A DNA stretch of 64,000 nucleotides, taken from assembly GCA_001599815.1 (NCBI GenBank), contig BCIA01000005.1:4224472-4288471 (forward strand), given 5' to 3'. A program made the position numbers and the translations under genes. The notes under the pieces are model-generated. The model was not told the origin of the DNA. It saw only the letters and a program-made list of their open reading frames with translations, and did no database searches. Positions 32,052 to 42,153 of this stretch are shown one piece after another (the stretch's first letter is position 1; every line of letters begins with the position of its first letter). The stretch is from Furcasterigmium furcatum. Its lineage: Eukaryota > Ascomycota > Sordariomycetes > Glomerellales > Plectosphaerellaceae.

Positions 32052-32821
32052 TGTGGGATGCTGGTGAACACGGGGGGCCGCCGGTGGTAGGAAGGTCTTC
32101 TGTCCAAGGGACTGACCTGATGTCGCTGCGATCCGATTCTAGGGTCGCAATCAGATCAAATGCAATTCGAAAGTAGGCATGAGGCGCCATCTGTGTTGGC
32201 CACTTTCAATGCGCCCACGGCGCCTCGGCGCCGTCGGCGACAACGACGACGACGAACTGACCGGCCGGCGATTCTCGGCGATTTGGTGTGACGAGGAATC
32301 GGCCTGAAGGGGAAAGGGGGCACCTGATTTCGATTGTTACCAAAAAGTAATACATCCTACTAAGATACCACCGCGTAGTCCTCCGCTTGGTCAACTGACG
32401 CGACGATCTATTTCTCTTACATCGCGGGATCGCTCAGCGATCAGTGCCCGCCTCCATCTGGGTGGGAGTTCGAGGCCCTTCGATGGTAGGAAAGAAGGTA
32501 TGTTGAGTGCTCCCAAGGGAGGCGGGTAGGTATAGCTAGTACTGCCGTCTCGTAAGTACCTCCATACATTAGTACGTACTATCTCTTAGTTCCTTCTTCA
32601 GACTGTGGGGTGCGGGGTAATTGTGAGGTCGGGTGAACATGTTGTGCCAGCCCAGTGCTTGGGGGCTTACTTCGTCTGACTCGAGGTTCGGGGACACCTC
32701 GTGAAGAAGTCCAACCTCGTCGTCAAGCAATCCGCCACCTCACATTTTCCATTTGCCATTTGCTTTGCCCCGCCCGCACCCAGCTGAATCGACTTTACCT
32801 ACCTACCCGCCCTCCCTCCGA
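32052..32821. promoter_or_regulatory. Divergent promoter of the carrier and the 32822 regulator
   Basis: This is 770 bp between the carrier start and the start of a divergently transcribed Zn2Cys6 gene. The cluster-type motifs lie on the carrier side (32225-32284); the other half is pyrimidine-rich, as expected of a fungal core promoter. Confidence 0.5.
32225..32284. promoter_or_regulatory. Four TCGGCG/CCGGCG motifs including tandem CGGCGATT at 10-bp period
   Basis: TCGGCG is at 32225 and TCGGCGA at 32234. CGGCGATT is repeated at 32266 and 32276, exactly one helical turn apart. The last copy extends to TCGGCGATTT (32275-32284), the reverse complement of AAATCGCCGA. The element lies 175-235 bp upstream of the carrier ATG. 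Confidence 0.65.
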
Positions 32822-34183
32822 ATGACAAGAGTGCGCACCGTCGAGGGCTCCTGCTGGTCCTGCAAGCGGAGGCGCATCAAGTGCAACCTCACCAAGCCGT
32901 GCTGCCGCCAGTGTCGAGCGGTGGGCGCGGAATGCGTCTACGGATCCGTCCTGGTGCGCTGGGATGCGCGGCCCAACGCCTTTCAAGCGCGCATGGGCAT
33001 CCCGAACGCACCCCGTCCACCCTGTGCGCCCATCGGCGCCTACCAGAAACGAGCCCTCGAGTACTTTGAGTACTGCCTCTGGCCGCTCTTCACCGCAGAA
33101 AGAGACCCGTGCTCGTTCCCCATCGACGTCGCCGTGCGCGGGAAAACCGAGCTGCAGGCCATCTGCGTCATTGCAGATGCTCATCGCTACCTTCTCGACA
33201 AGCGCTACAGCAGCGGCAATGTCCAGCTTCGACGGGTCGACGTCCTGACCAGCGTGCGCCAGGAGCTGTGCAACAACAGGGCCCTGTCGAACACTCAGCG
33301 CCAGCATCTCCTCTCCGCCGTCCTCCTGCTCTACTTCCTCGATGGTTACATCGACTGCAAGAGGGAGGTCGCCGCCACCATGCTGCATCAGTCGGGCATC
33401 CGAGCCATCATCGCCGCGATGGGCGGCTACGACGAGGTCCTGGCATCAGCCAACGATGCCCTCCGCCTGCTCATCTCGGAATTCGCAACCGCGGACCTCT
33501 CCACCGCGATGTTCAGGGGCACAGAACCCTACTTCCCTGCCGAGACCTGGACGTCGCTGTCCACCTACCGCGTCTGGTGGGCGTCCAACCCACAAGACGC
33601 CCTGCGGCTGTGCTCGCTCTTCCAGGACATATCAGCAATGGTCTCTTACGGCGCGCAAATCCAGTCGACAGAGGAGGCGACGACCGCGGCCGCCGCGACC
33701 GAAAGGGTAATGGAGTATGAGGCTGCTTTCTGCCCGACTTTTGATTCCGTCTCCTGCCCCGGGCTTCAGCAGACACCACCCGGGCCGGTCGACGGGGAAT
33801 ACGTGCTGCGCACGGAATTCCTCCACATCTTCCAGCACTGCGCTCTCATCTATCTCTACCGTGTCCTTTGCCGGTTACCCCCGAAGCATCACTTCGTCCA
33901 GCAGCACGTGCAGGCCGCCGTCGGCAAAATCATCGCCATGGACGCGGAGTCCAAGCTGCTCAACTGCGTCCTGCTACCAATATGTGTCGCGGGCGCTCAC
34001 CTGCGGAACCCGAACCTGCAGCGCCTCCTCTTCGGCCAGCTCGAGGCCATCCACCGTCATCTCAAGTTCGAATCGGTGGCCTGCATCAAGCAGTGGATCT
34101 CGGGACTATGGGACTCGGAGTCACTGCCCGAGGGCTGGACGGAGCTGTTCGCGGACCTGAACCCACAGGCCGTGGTTATCTGA
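32822..34183 (+). CDS. Zn(II)2Cys6 transcription factor, short form
   Basis: A single exon of 453 aa from the ATG at 32822; an upstream in-frame ATG at 32753 would add 23 residues (mostly Pro and Thr) and is less likely. The zinc cluster is near residues 11-38 (CWSC-x6-C-x6-C-RQ-C-x6-C), directly after MTRVRTVEGS. The rest resembles Fungal_trans_2 proteins: ERDPCSFPIDVAVRG, LLSAVLLLYFLDGYIDCKREVAATMLHQSGIRAII, FLHIFQHCALIYLYRVLCRLPP and LLPICVAGAHLRNPNLQ. It is divergent from the mitochondrial carrier and could belong to the cluster or to the DUF3445 gene that follows. Confidence 0.85.
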   Translation: MTRVRTVEGSCWSCKRRRIKCNLTKPCCRQCRAVGAECVYGSVLVRWDARPNAFQARMGIPNAPRPPCAPIGAYQKRALEYFEYCLWPLFTAERDPCSFPIDVAVRGKTELQAICVIADAHRYLLDKRYSSGNVQLRRVDVLTSVRQELCNNRALSNTQRQHLLSAVLLLYFLDGYIDCKREVAATMLHQSGIRAIIAAMGGYDEVLASANDALRLLISEFATADLSTAMFRGTEPYFPAETWTSLSTYRVWWASNPQDALRLCSLFQDISAMVSYGAQIQSTEEATTAAAATERVMEYEAAFCPTFDSVSCPGLQQTPPGPVDGEYVLRTEFLHIFQHCALIYLYRVLCRLPPKHHFVQQHVQAAVGKIIAMDAESKLLNCVLLPICVAGAHLRNPNLQRLLFGQLEAIHRHLKFESVACIKQWISGLWDSESLPEGWTELFADLNPQAVVI

Positions 34184-34319
34184 AGGTGAAGAAGGTGCAT
34201 CATGACCGTACACGCAAACTAGTAACGCAGGCAAGAGCCACACGGGAAACTCAATGTACAAACAATCAATTTGTATACTGTGCTTTGGCCCTAGACGGAG
34301 CGACATGTAGCCTGGCTCA

Positions 34320-35812
34320 TCAGAGGGGAAACTCGCCCTCCGGCATGGCAGTCAGCATGCCAGCCGCCTCCTGCTTCCTGTGTTGCTCGTCCAGGTACGA
34401 GAGAAGGATACTGTCCCAGTGGGATTTGCCCTTGTATGCAGAGACCACTGGGTCCCACGACCTGATAGCCTCGGCCAGTCTGCCGGGGACATGTGGCTCC
34501 TTGGCGATCTCGCAGATGGGCTCAAAGTACGTGCGCACGGTGAATAGCAAGACTCCCGACTTTGGGAGGCGGCGCAGGGTCTGGCGCTCTGATCGAAAAT
34601 GGAGGTCCTCGATGGTGATGCCGGCGTCGTCTGCCTTTGCCCAGGCTGGTAGTCGGCGTCAGTGTTTGCTTTCCGAGACCGGGTCGAGTCGACGCTGATG
34701 GGGGTTGCACTTACAAGCCAGGTCTTCGCCGTCTTGCCGCCCCATCCTGTGAGACCAGTGAAGGCCGTCGTCAAGCTGGATGAAGTACTGGGATGCACCA
34801 CCACGTCAGCGTCCGGGTCGCCTTGTAGTCGAAGCAGTTCAAGCCGACAACAGCATCAGGCGCAGCGTGCGCACTTACGTTGTTTCGGACTACGGCCTTG
34901 TCGGGGGTCATGGCCTTGAAGTACCTGTTCATGGACTTTTGGAGCTTCTCTTGGTAGTGAGGGACGCCAGCCTCGATGTGAAGCGTGTCCAGTGACATGC
35001 GATACTTTTCCTTGAGGCGCCAGAAGCCCGGGAGACAGACTGCCGCGCCATCAAGGTGGTACTGTCCATCTAAGAATTGGGGAGTCGTGGGTCAGCTGCT
35101 GAGTTTTCAGAACGGTATGCTAGCACGTACCGTCTTCCTCGGCCATGATGATCAGATCGTCTTGGACGAGCAGTGCTGCGTTGGCCATGGCAGTGTGAGG
35201 GTCAGCTGTGAGGAGCCAGAACAAGTCAGCACATCATTCGGATGACTGGGACGTGGAACTGGAATGGGCCGTACTCGCAGGGTATCCGAACTCGTCGCCT
35301 GTCAGAGCGTTGCGGATCTTCCCCTGTGCGATGGTGAAGATCTTGGGGTATCTCTCGGCGAGATAGGTGGCAACCTCGTCGTAGACCTCGAAGCAGGCCT
35401 TTCGCAGCTGAGGCGTGTCGACGAACTTGACGTGGGCGTCAAAGTCCTTTTTGAGTTCCGAGGCCTTGAGGTCGTGGTAGCGTGGGAAGTACGAGTCCAT
35501 CTCTATCCAGTGGCTCCAGTCAAGCTTGCGTATCCCCATGGTGATGAAGTTGGGGCCGTGTCGAAAGGGTCTGTACAGGATAGGATCGGGCAGCGAGTCA
35601 GGTGTGTGCCCTGTCGGCTCCGCTGCCGGTCTGATGAAGGCCTTCTCTGAGCCATTGTTGTCTGCCTGTGTGGTGGCGCCGGCCGTCGGCTTGACGTGTC
35701 CAGCTCTTCGATGGTGCCTGAGCTTCAAAGCAGCCGTAGCCGCAACGAGGACGCCGAATGCCAAAGCACCTGAAGCACCGAGTCGGTCGAGGGACAAGAC
35801 ATCTGTTGGCAT
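34320..35812 (-). CDS. DUF3445 family protein (haem-dependent oxidative N-demethylase-like), membrane anchored
   Basis: The gene model is complement(join(34320..34645,34715..34787,34879..35069,35131..35205,35275..35812)), 400 aa. An N-terminal hydrophobic segment (LGASGALAFGVLVAATAALKL) is followed by a basic stretch and then the DUF3445 domain: YRPFRHGPNFITMGIRKLDWSHWIEMD, TAMANAALLVQDDLIIM, LDGAAVCLPGFWRLKEKY and RSERQTLRRLPKSGVLLFTVRTYFEP. Each intron joins exons in phase into family motifs. Bacterial DUF3445 proteins bind haem and demethylate secondary amines, releasing formaldehyde. The fungal function is not established. The anchor suggests a position on the cytosolic face of the endoplasmic reticulum. 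Its neighbours are two Zn2Cys6 regulators, one on each side. Confidence 0.85.
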
Positions 35813-36860
35813 GTTTGACGTTCGTGTGGGTTTGTGCGATGTGGGATTTGCCGTGACTTGGGGCAGGAGGAGGAGATAAGCAAGGCTGATAGTCAGTGTG
35901 CATCGAGGAAGCTCTAAGCCTGGGCCCCAGCTCCCATCCAGCCCGAACGAAAACCCAAGATATATTCTGCACCTTGAGAGACGCCAAACCGTCTTGCGTA
36001 CTGTGCAGCAGCAAAGTACCGGTACAACAGAGTGCATGCATCCCGGGGGCGAATCAGGCTCGTGGCTGCTAACCGAACGAGGCAAGACGATTGACCACTT
36101 TAGACCGACGGGCCAAAGCCCCACCCTTTACTGTCCAGTCCAGTCCAGCACCTGTACAGAACCACCATCGTAGCCAGGATCTCTTTGGAGAGTCATGGTA
36201 GGTAACTAAAAATCGGATAATCACTACGGCCATATCCAAGTCAAGTAATATATGGCCGTCATGATGCAATGCAATGGGTGAAGCGGCCCGGATCGGCAGT
36301 CAGCACATACAGGTTACTGCAAGCCGAGGTTGACAACGAAACTTCGCCTCCTCCTGCCGTGGAAAATCACCGACAAGTCGCCGATCAACCTCCGTTGCCC
36401 TACCGCTCGGGTGTTGGTGCATCAGGATCGCCGTTGGTTTGATTTCTCCAAACAAATGACTTCATCCGGATCTCGACATCCTCCCTGCCGTCCGAGACGC
36501 TCCACGATGAATGCGGGTCACGTACAGAACCACATCAGTGTAAGTGAGTACCCAGACACACGCCTTAGCGCACATACTATCTATCATCCCGGCTTGCTCA
36601 CCTGCCTTCTGGCTTGAAGGCGAAGGACGCCCATCCGGGCGAGGTTGCACTGCTACTGGTACTACCTGAGTCACTCAGCCAACCGCCTTTTCACCCATAA
36701 AGTCCTCTCTGCTTAATGCTTCAGTTGCTTCTGAACCATCGTCTCAAGCCCCATGCCCCCCCTGTGGTGCTCCCCATCTCCCGCCCTGTTCCCTGGCATT
36801 TGTCTTCTCTTACTCAATATCCACGTTCGAGGAACAGGTCCCGGCCGGCCACAACGCGAC
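35813..36860. promoter_or_regulatory. Divergent intergenic region between DUF3445 and the 36861 regulator
   Basis: This is about 1 kb. Around 36363-36390 it contains AAATCACCGA and GTCGCCGATC, near-matches to the AAATCGCCGA motif of the glutarate cluster. No gene is supported. Confidence 0.4.
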
Positions 36861-39795
36861 ATGTGCAAGCTGCAAAAGGAAAGACCAGACTGCGCTGGCG
36901 AGCCGAAGCCCGAAAACCAGCAGCAAAAAAAGCACCGTCGCGCAGGTAAAAGAGCGCGCAGAGCATGCCTTTCATGTCGAGCACGGAAGGTCAGATGCGA
37001 TGTTTCGGAAAGAGGTGTTCCTTGCATGAATTGCTACCTGGATAGCGAGGCCTGCACAGTGACTACTCGCGCCTCCCGACAGTAAGTCGCCATGCATCAC
37101 TCTCTGCACCCTCGAGGCCCCAACTTCGTTGTTCTTGACTGATCAACCCCCAAGGCATCTGACTCCGGAAAACCCTCGAGTACAGACTTCATACCCACCA
37201 TACACTCGGAACAGCATTATACATGGACCTTCAGCAGCGGAGGCTGTGGCCCAGGCTCAGGCAGGCGGCCATTCACCACCGCCTGAACCATACATGTTTA
37301 CTGCGAACACCGGAGGCTCGAACAGTCCATGTCCAATGCTTCACAAGCTTCAAACAGCCCTGAGCCCCAAGTCCGTCGACGGGATGCAGACCCCTTCCGA
37401 CGCATCCGCGACAGAAACCGCCCAGCGAGGCAACCATACCACACAGACTCAGCCATTTGCTTCAATCCTGTCACCAGCTCAGAGCCAAAGAGAAGAACCC
37501 AGGTCCCCAGTCGACCTTGACTGCATGAAGTGCGGGTTGGGTGCCTCAACTGCGACAGCTTCATCGTCTACTGCTCCGTCGAATGCACATGTCAACATGT
37601 GCCAGGGTGATCCGGTCGATGTGCCATATTCCCACTACCCGTTCATAACCCTTTCCTTGCACAACGTCCCTCCTTATGACATCAACTTCCTCGAATCACA
37701 AGGTTGCTTTCGCATCCCTACACGGCATATTCTCGATCGATTCATGCATCAATACTTCCTTCGCCTCCACCCCATGCTCCCGGTTGTCAACGAAGCAGAC
37801 TTTTGGAAAGCCTACAGTGCACAGCCTGTAGGCATCGATTCGGAGCGCATTCCGAGGAGGGAGCCTTCCGGCACAGTCCCGCTTCTGATCCTCCAGGCGA
37901 TGCTGTTCGTTGCGAGCAGCTTCGCCGCACCAGAGACCTTACGCTTGCTTGGTTTCTCCACGGCTCGGGACGCAAGAGCCATGCTATACCGCAGGTGCAA
38001 GCTTCTCTATGACTTCGAGATTGATTCAGACCCTGTGGCCATCTCTCAGTCAGCCGTCCTCCTGGGTTACGGAACACTCCCACACGCTGGACGACGCAAC
38101 GCATCCTGGCTCTCCATCGCCATCCAACACGCCGAACAAGTCCAGGCGCATCACTACACCAGGCTCTCGATCGGTCGGATGACAACCGCTCATGTCAAGA
38201 GACAAAATTCTCTCAAACGCCTCTGGTGGTGCTGTATCATACTGGACCGTTTGACTAGCCTGGTTCTCCGGCGCCCTCTGCAGATCACAGAGGTACATGG
38301 CGACGACCATGAGGAGAATAGTCCCCTGGGCTACTCGGATCTTCGGGAGGAGGTCTACCAGAGTCGAGTCTACGATTCTTATGCAAAACGCACCCTGGCC
38401 GAGATCCTTGAGGAGGTTGTCGCTTTTTGCATCATCTTGCATGATGTTGTCACTCTTGCATTCCCTTCGGACAACAACCCTGGCTGGGCCACCGATGGGG
38501 CCGCCGAGAAGCGGACCAGGTACACAGAATGCCAGATGGCGCTTGAGCGTTGGCATGATCGAGTGTCGCTGCGTTTCCCGACCTCCAGCAAGTTCGTCGC
38601 CACTCCTGGAAAGAATTCGCAAGACGACTCGGTGGCCCTGCAAGTCTATATCATGTACATCCACTATCACTACGCTCGTGCCTTGCTGTGCCATCACGAG
38701 ATTCTGCACATCGTCTTCGCAGCAGGGGCACCTACTTTCAACTCGATCCCGCCCGCAGATCTGAACATCGTCGCCAAAAGCCGCGGCCATCTTCATGAAG
38801 CTACTTCCGGTATTACTGAGTGCCTGGAGGCACTGGTCAAGCTTCGCCTGTTGAGATGGTTGCCCATGAGCGAAATCTCCTGCGTTGCTTTCCCCCTTGC
38901 CCTTTATATCATCGACGTCAAGCTAGCAGTGCCTCGGGGCGCCAGGCCCGTTCTCCAGCAGCGCCGCCCAGATACTCTCATTGAGGTCATGAAGGACTTT
39001 CAATGGCGATACCCAGGCATCGACATCGTCTCGAGAAGCACGGGTTGTATCGCACATCTGGCTCAACATAACTCGACGCCTCATTCTTCGTCGGTGTTCT
39101 CAAACGCCAAACCTCCCATCATCTTCGACTGGACCGACCTCCTAGCTTCTCAACCATCTTCGTACCTGCGCCTGGCACTGACCCTGGATGTTGCTCTTCG
39201 TGAGGGCCGAGCTCCCGGGGCTCGAGATGTTCCTATCAGCCTGAGACACCTTGTCCTGAGCACCGAGACCATTGATGGTGGCAGCTTACCCGAGGGTGCT
39301 GTGCACTTCGATTCACTCATGGAGACTGGAGCAGAGTTCGCCATCGCAGATGGCATGAGAACATCTCACGACGACAGCAATGCTCGCGGTAGCGCTGCCT
39401 TGGATCATCACGTGGCTGACCCATCGCCTCACCAAGCTGCCATTGACAGCACCAACGGGATGTTCGAGGCGAAGGACATTGATCTGCTCATCATGCCGGA
39501 TGCGCAGCGGCAGAACCAAACGGACCCAATCTTCTGCTTCTGCGGTGGCAGCCCTTTGCACGATGAGATGGGCGACGGCGGCTCGTTCTCGTTGAACCAG
39601 GCGTCGCCGCCACGCGGCGATGGCAGAATGGAAGAGATGTACCCTGTGGAGAGCGACGTCTCGCATACACAAGAGGACGACGGGGACTGGATGACTCGGG
39701 CGTGGGGTGAGCTGATGCGCGCGGGAAACGAGACGGACGGCTCGGGGGTATGTGCGAGGCTCTTGGAGACACTCAACAGCGACTTGGAACTCTGA
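36861..39795 (+). CDS. Large Zn(II)2Cys6 transcription factor with fungal-specific TF domain
   Basis: The gene model is join(36861..37081,37155..39795), about 953 aa; an in-frame ATG at 36753 is also possible. The zinc cluster spans residues 36-65 (CLSC-x6-C-x8-CMNC-x6-C), preceded by KKHRRAGKRARRA. The 8-residue loop and the RKVRCDVSERGVPC context place it with regulators of the CTF1/FarA/AmdR kind. I cannot assign it to one of them. A long Ser/Pro/Gln-rich linker leads to the TF domain: ILDRFMHQYFLRLHPMLPVV, LLILQAMLFVASSFA, LWWCCIILDRLTSLVLRRPLQI. Near the end an acidic tail (HTQEDDGDWM) could be an activation region. It is divergent from the DUF3445 gene. Confidence 0.87.
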
Positions 39796-40125
39796 GTCGC
39801 AGCACGGACGACTTGGATAAAAGTAGAAAATACGGGATACAGCTTGTGCGCACATGCAAAATATGGGGTAATCAATGGCTAGAATTCACCTCATCTTTAC
39901 CCCCGAGGACGCCCTCTCTGCTGGATACTCTCCTTACGGGGGAGCTCAGGAGGCAATCCGCTCTGCCAGGGGGCTTAAAGCCTGTCTAGGTGTAGAAATT
40001 ACAACATGAACATGAAGCAAGTATCTCCCATGTTACTGTCGGATTGGATACTGTTAACGTTCCACATTGGTTCTCAACTCTGTGAACAGAAGCTACCGGG
40101 ACTGGCTACTGAGATGGAGTCTTTA
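39796..40125. other. Convergent 3' intergenic region
   Basis: This is 330 bp between the regulator stop and the monooxygenase stop. No gene or motif was seen. Confidence 0.5.
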
Positions 40126-41454
40126 CTACTTCTTCAGAACGTATCGGTTCTCGGGCCTCGGAGAACCGAGGTTCTCCCTGAGAGTCTTCCCCTCGTACTC
40201 AGTCCGGTAGAGACCGCGGCGCACGAGCTCGGGGACGATGTGCGTGGTGAAGTCCCGCAGCCCGTCGATCAGCAGCGGCTGGATAATCGCAAAGCCGTCC
40301 GTGGCGCCCTCCTCGACCCATTTCTGCAAGTCATCTGCGATCGACTGCGTCGTACCGATGAGCGGCCGGTGGCCCAGACCGATAGAGCAGCGCTCTGCCG
40401 TCTGTCGAATGGTCAGGCCGTTGGCGTGGGCGAACGAGGCGATGGCCGCAGCGCGTCCCTTGGACTTCATGTCCACGTCGTACTCGTGCGGGAATGGCGA
40501 GTCGATGTCGGCGCCGCCAAAGTTGATGCCCAGATTCTTGACGGCGACGTCAATAGGCCACAGCGACGAGACCTCCGTGAGCTTGCGCTCGGCTTCCTCC
40601 TGCGTCTCGCCCCAGATGACGGCTGCGCCCGTGAGGACGACCAGATGGTCCGGGTTCCTCCCCGCATCCGCGGCCGCTGCTTTGAGAGCGCGGTAGGTCT
40701 TCTGCCCGTCGGCAATGGAGTAGTTGGCACAGTAAATCAGGTCGGCGGTCGAGCCGCCGAACTCGATGCCCTCCTTCGATGTGCCGGCCTGTGCGATGAC
40801 GGGATATCCCTGAGGGGGCCGCTCAACACGCAGCGGCTGGTCTATCTGGTAGAAGCTGTCGTCGATCTGGGGCGCGTGCACCTTGTCCAGGTCGACATAG
40901 ATGCCGGACTCCTTGTCCCTCGGCAGGGCATCGTCTTCGAAACTGTCCCAAAGCGTCTGCACAGCGTTGAGGAAGGCTCTGGCCCGGGCGTACTTGGCCG
41001 CGCTGTCGTCGGCCTCCTCGGGCGGCACGCGGAAGTTCTTCGAGCCCGGTCCTCGGGTGGTCACGACGTTCCACCCGGCGCGACCGTGGCTGATGTGGTC
41101 GAGACTCGCCAGCTGGCGCGCGAGGACGGTGGGATCATTGTCGCTGACGCTGGCGGTGTAAACAAGGCCAATGTGCTCCGTCCTCGTCGCGATGGCAGAG
41201 AAGAGCGTGGCGGGCTCAAAGGCACTGACGCTCCAGAGATGCTTGGCAAGAGGCCCAGTAGGGAAGCCGGCGCCGTCTGCCAGGAAGAGCGTGTCGAACT
41301 TGGCCTTCTCGGCCAGCTGCGCGTATGAGATGAAATAGTCGACGTCCAAGCTGTCGTGGGCGTGGATGTTGGGGTGTCTCCAAATCTGAGTGTATTGCCC
41401 GGTATAGATAAAGGCAGCCAGGGGAATTTTCTTAGCCAGTTTCTGTTCAGCCAT
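40126..41454 (-). CDS. FMN-dependent monooxygenase, bacterial-luciferase-like NtaA/SnaA/DszA family
   Basis: A single exon of 442 aa. Family blocks are FIYTGQYTQIWRHPNIHAHDSLDVDYF, LFLADGAGFPTG, SVSAFEPATLFSAIATRTEHIGLVYTASVSDNDPTVLARQLASLDHISHGRAGWNVVTT, HAPQIDDSFYQIDQPLRVERPPQGYPVIAQAGTSKEG and IGTTQSIADDLQKWVEEGATDGF. These match the oxygenase component of two-component flavin systems that use FMNH2 supplied by a separate reductase. Known members oxidise nitrilotriacetate, EDTA, dibenzothiophene sulfone and related molecules. The fungal substrate is unknown. The gene is divergent from a Baeyer-Villiger-type flavoprotein across about 700 bp. No reductase gene is in the window. Intronless structure is compatible with, but does not prove, acquisition from bacteria. 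Confidence 0.88.
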   Translation of the reverse strand: MAEQKLAKKIPLAAFIYTGQYTQIWRHPNIHAHDSLDVDYFISYAQLAEKAKFDTLFLADGAGFPTGPLAKHLWSVSAFEPATLFSAIATRTEHIGLVYTASVSDNDPTVLARQLASLDHISHGRAGWNVVTTRGPGSKNFRVPPEEADDSAAKYARARAFLNAVQTLWDSFEDDALPRDKESGIYVDLDKVHAPQIDDSFYQIDQPLRVERPPQGYPVIAQAGTSKEGIEFGGSTADLIYCANYSIADGQKTYRALKAAAADAGRNPDHLVVLTGAAVIWGETQEEAERKLTEVSSLWPIDVAVKNLGINFGGADIDSPFPHEYDVDMKSKGRAAAIASFAHANGLTIRQTAERCSIGLGHRPLIGTTQSIADDLQKWVEEGATDGFAIIQPLLIDGLRDFTTHIVPELVRRGLYRTEYEGKTLRENLGSPRPENRYVLKK

Positions 41455-42153
41455 GATCGCGTCTGTAGCACTACTTCGAAGGCAGGTCAGTGCGAAGATG
41501 TTCAGCGAATTATCACTTACACCGATAAGAGAGCATTTGAATCAGCCATATATACAGCCTGTCATCAACATGATAAGACGGGGCCGACTCCATTCAACTG
41601 CTCAATGGCCATGATGTCGACAAGGCTCCACTTTAAGGTGTAATACCACGATTCCGGTCGCGGAGGCATATCATGGCCGTGATAATGGCATGTTGACAGA
41701 ATATCTTCGGGCGGAAGCATGATTCCCCGTTATCTCCGTAACTAACGACAGACCAGTCTGTAAGGGGTTGATGTGGCGTGGGCCGATGGGGGGAGAATGG
41801 TTGATGTGAGGTACATTTGTCCGTGGGGCAGAGTCTTGCGTCTTCCTGAGAGCGGCTTGCACCATCGCGATAGTGGTTCTCTTGGGAGCGATATGGGTCG
41901 ATATCGTTTGAGATACGGGCAGCATCGGGGGATGAGGCCGACCATCGTCGAATAACAGGAGAGCGCTGCCTTGATCTTTTCATTTGGCTTGACCAGGCGT
42001 TCATCGAGTTGTTTTCTCTCAGACACTCACATCAAAGCCGTTGTAAGTGCTGCACCATCTATGTCAATCATTGACCACTTGAGTACTAATGATGAACTAG
42101 GAACAATCTCTTTTTACTACAACATCAATCTTGTCGGGGAAGCCCAAGTTGCG
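41455..42153. promoter_or_regulatory. Divergent promoter of the two monooxygenase genes
   Basis: About 700 bp are shared by the FMN-dependent enzyme and the FAD-dependent enzyme. No clear palindrome was found by eye. Part of 41971-42153 is open in frame with the downstream enzyme but lacks family similarity. Confidence 0.45.

Noticed and set aside
40006..41328. Long open frame (440 codons) on the plus strand
   Set aside because: It is antisense to the well-conserved FMN monooxygenase and shows only the mirrored composition of that gene.
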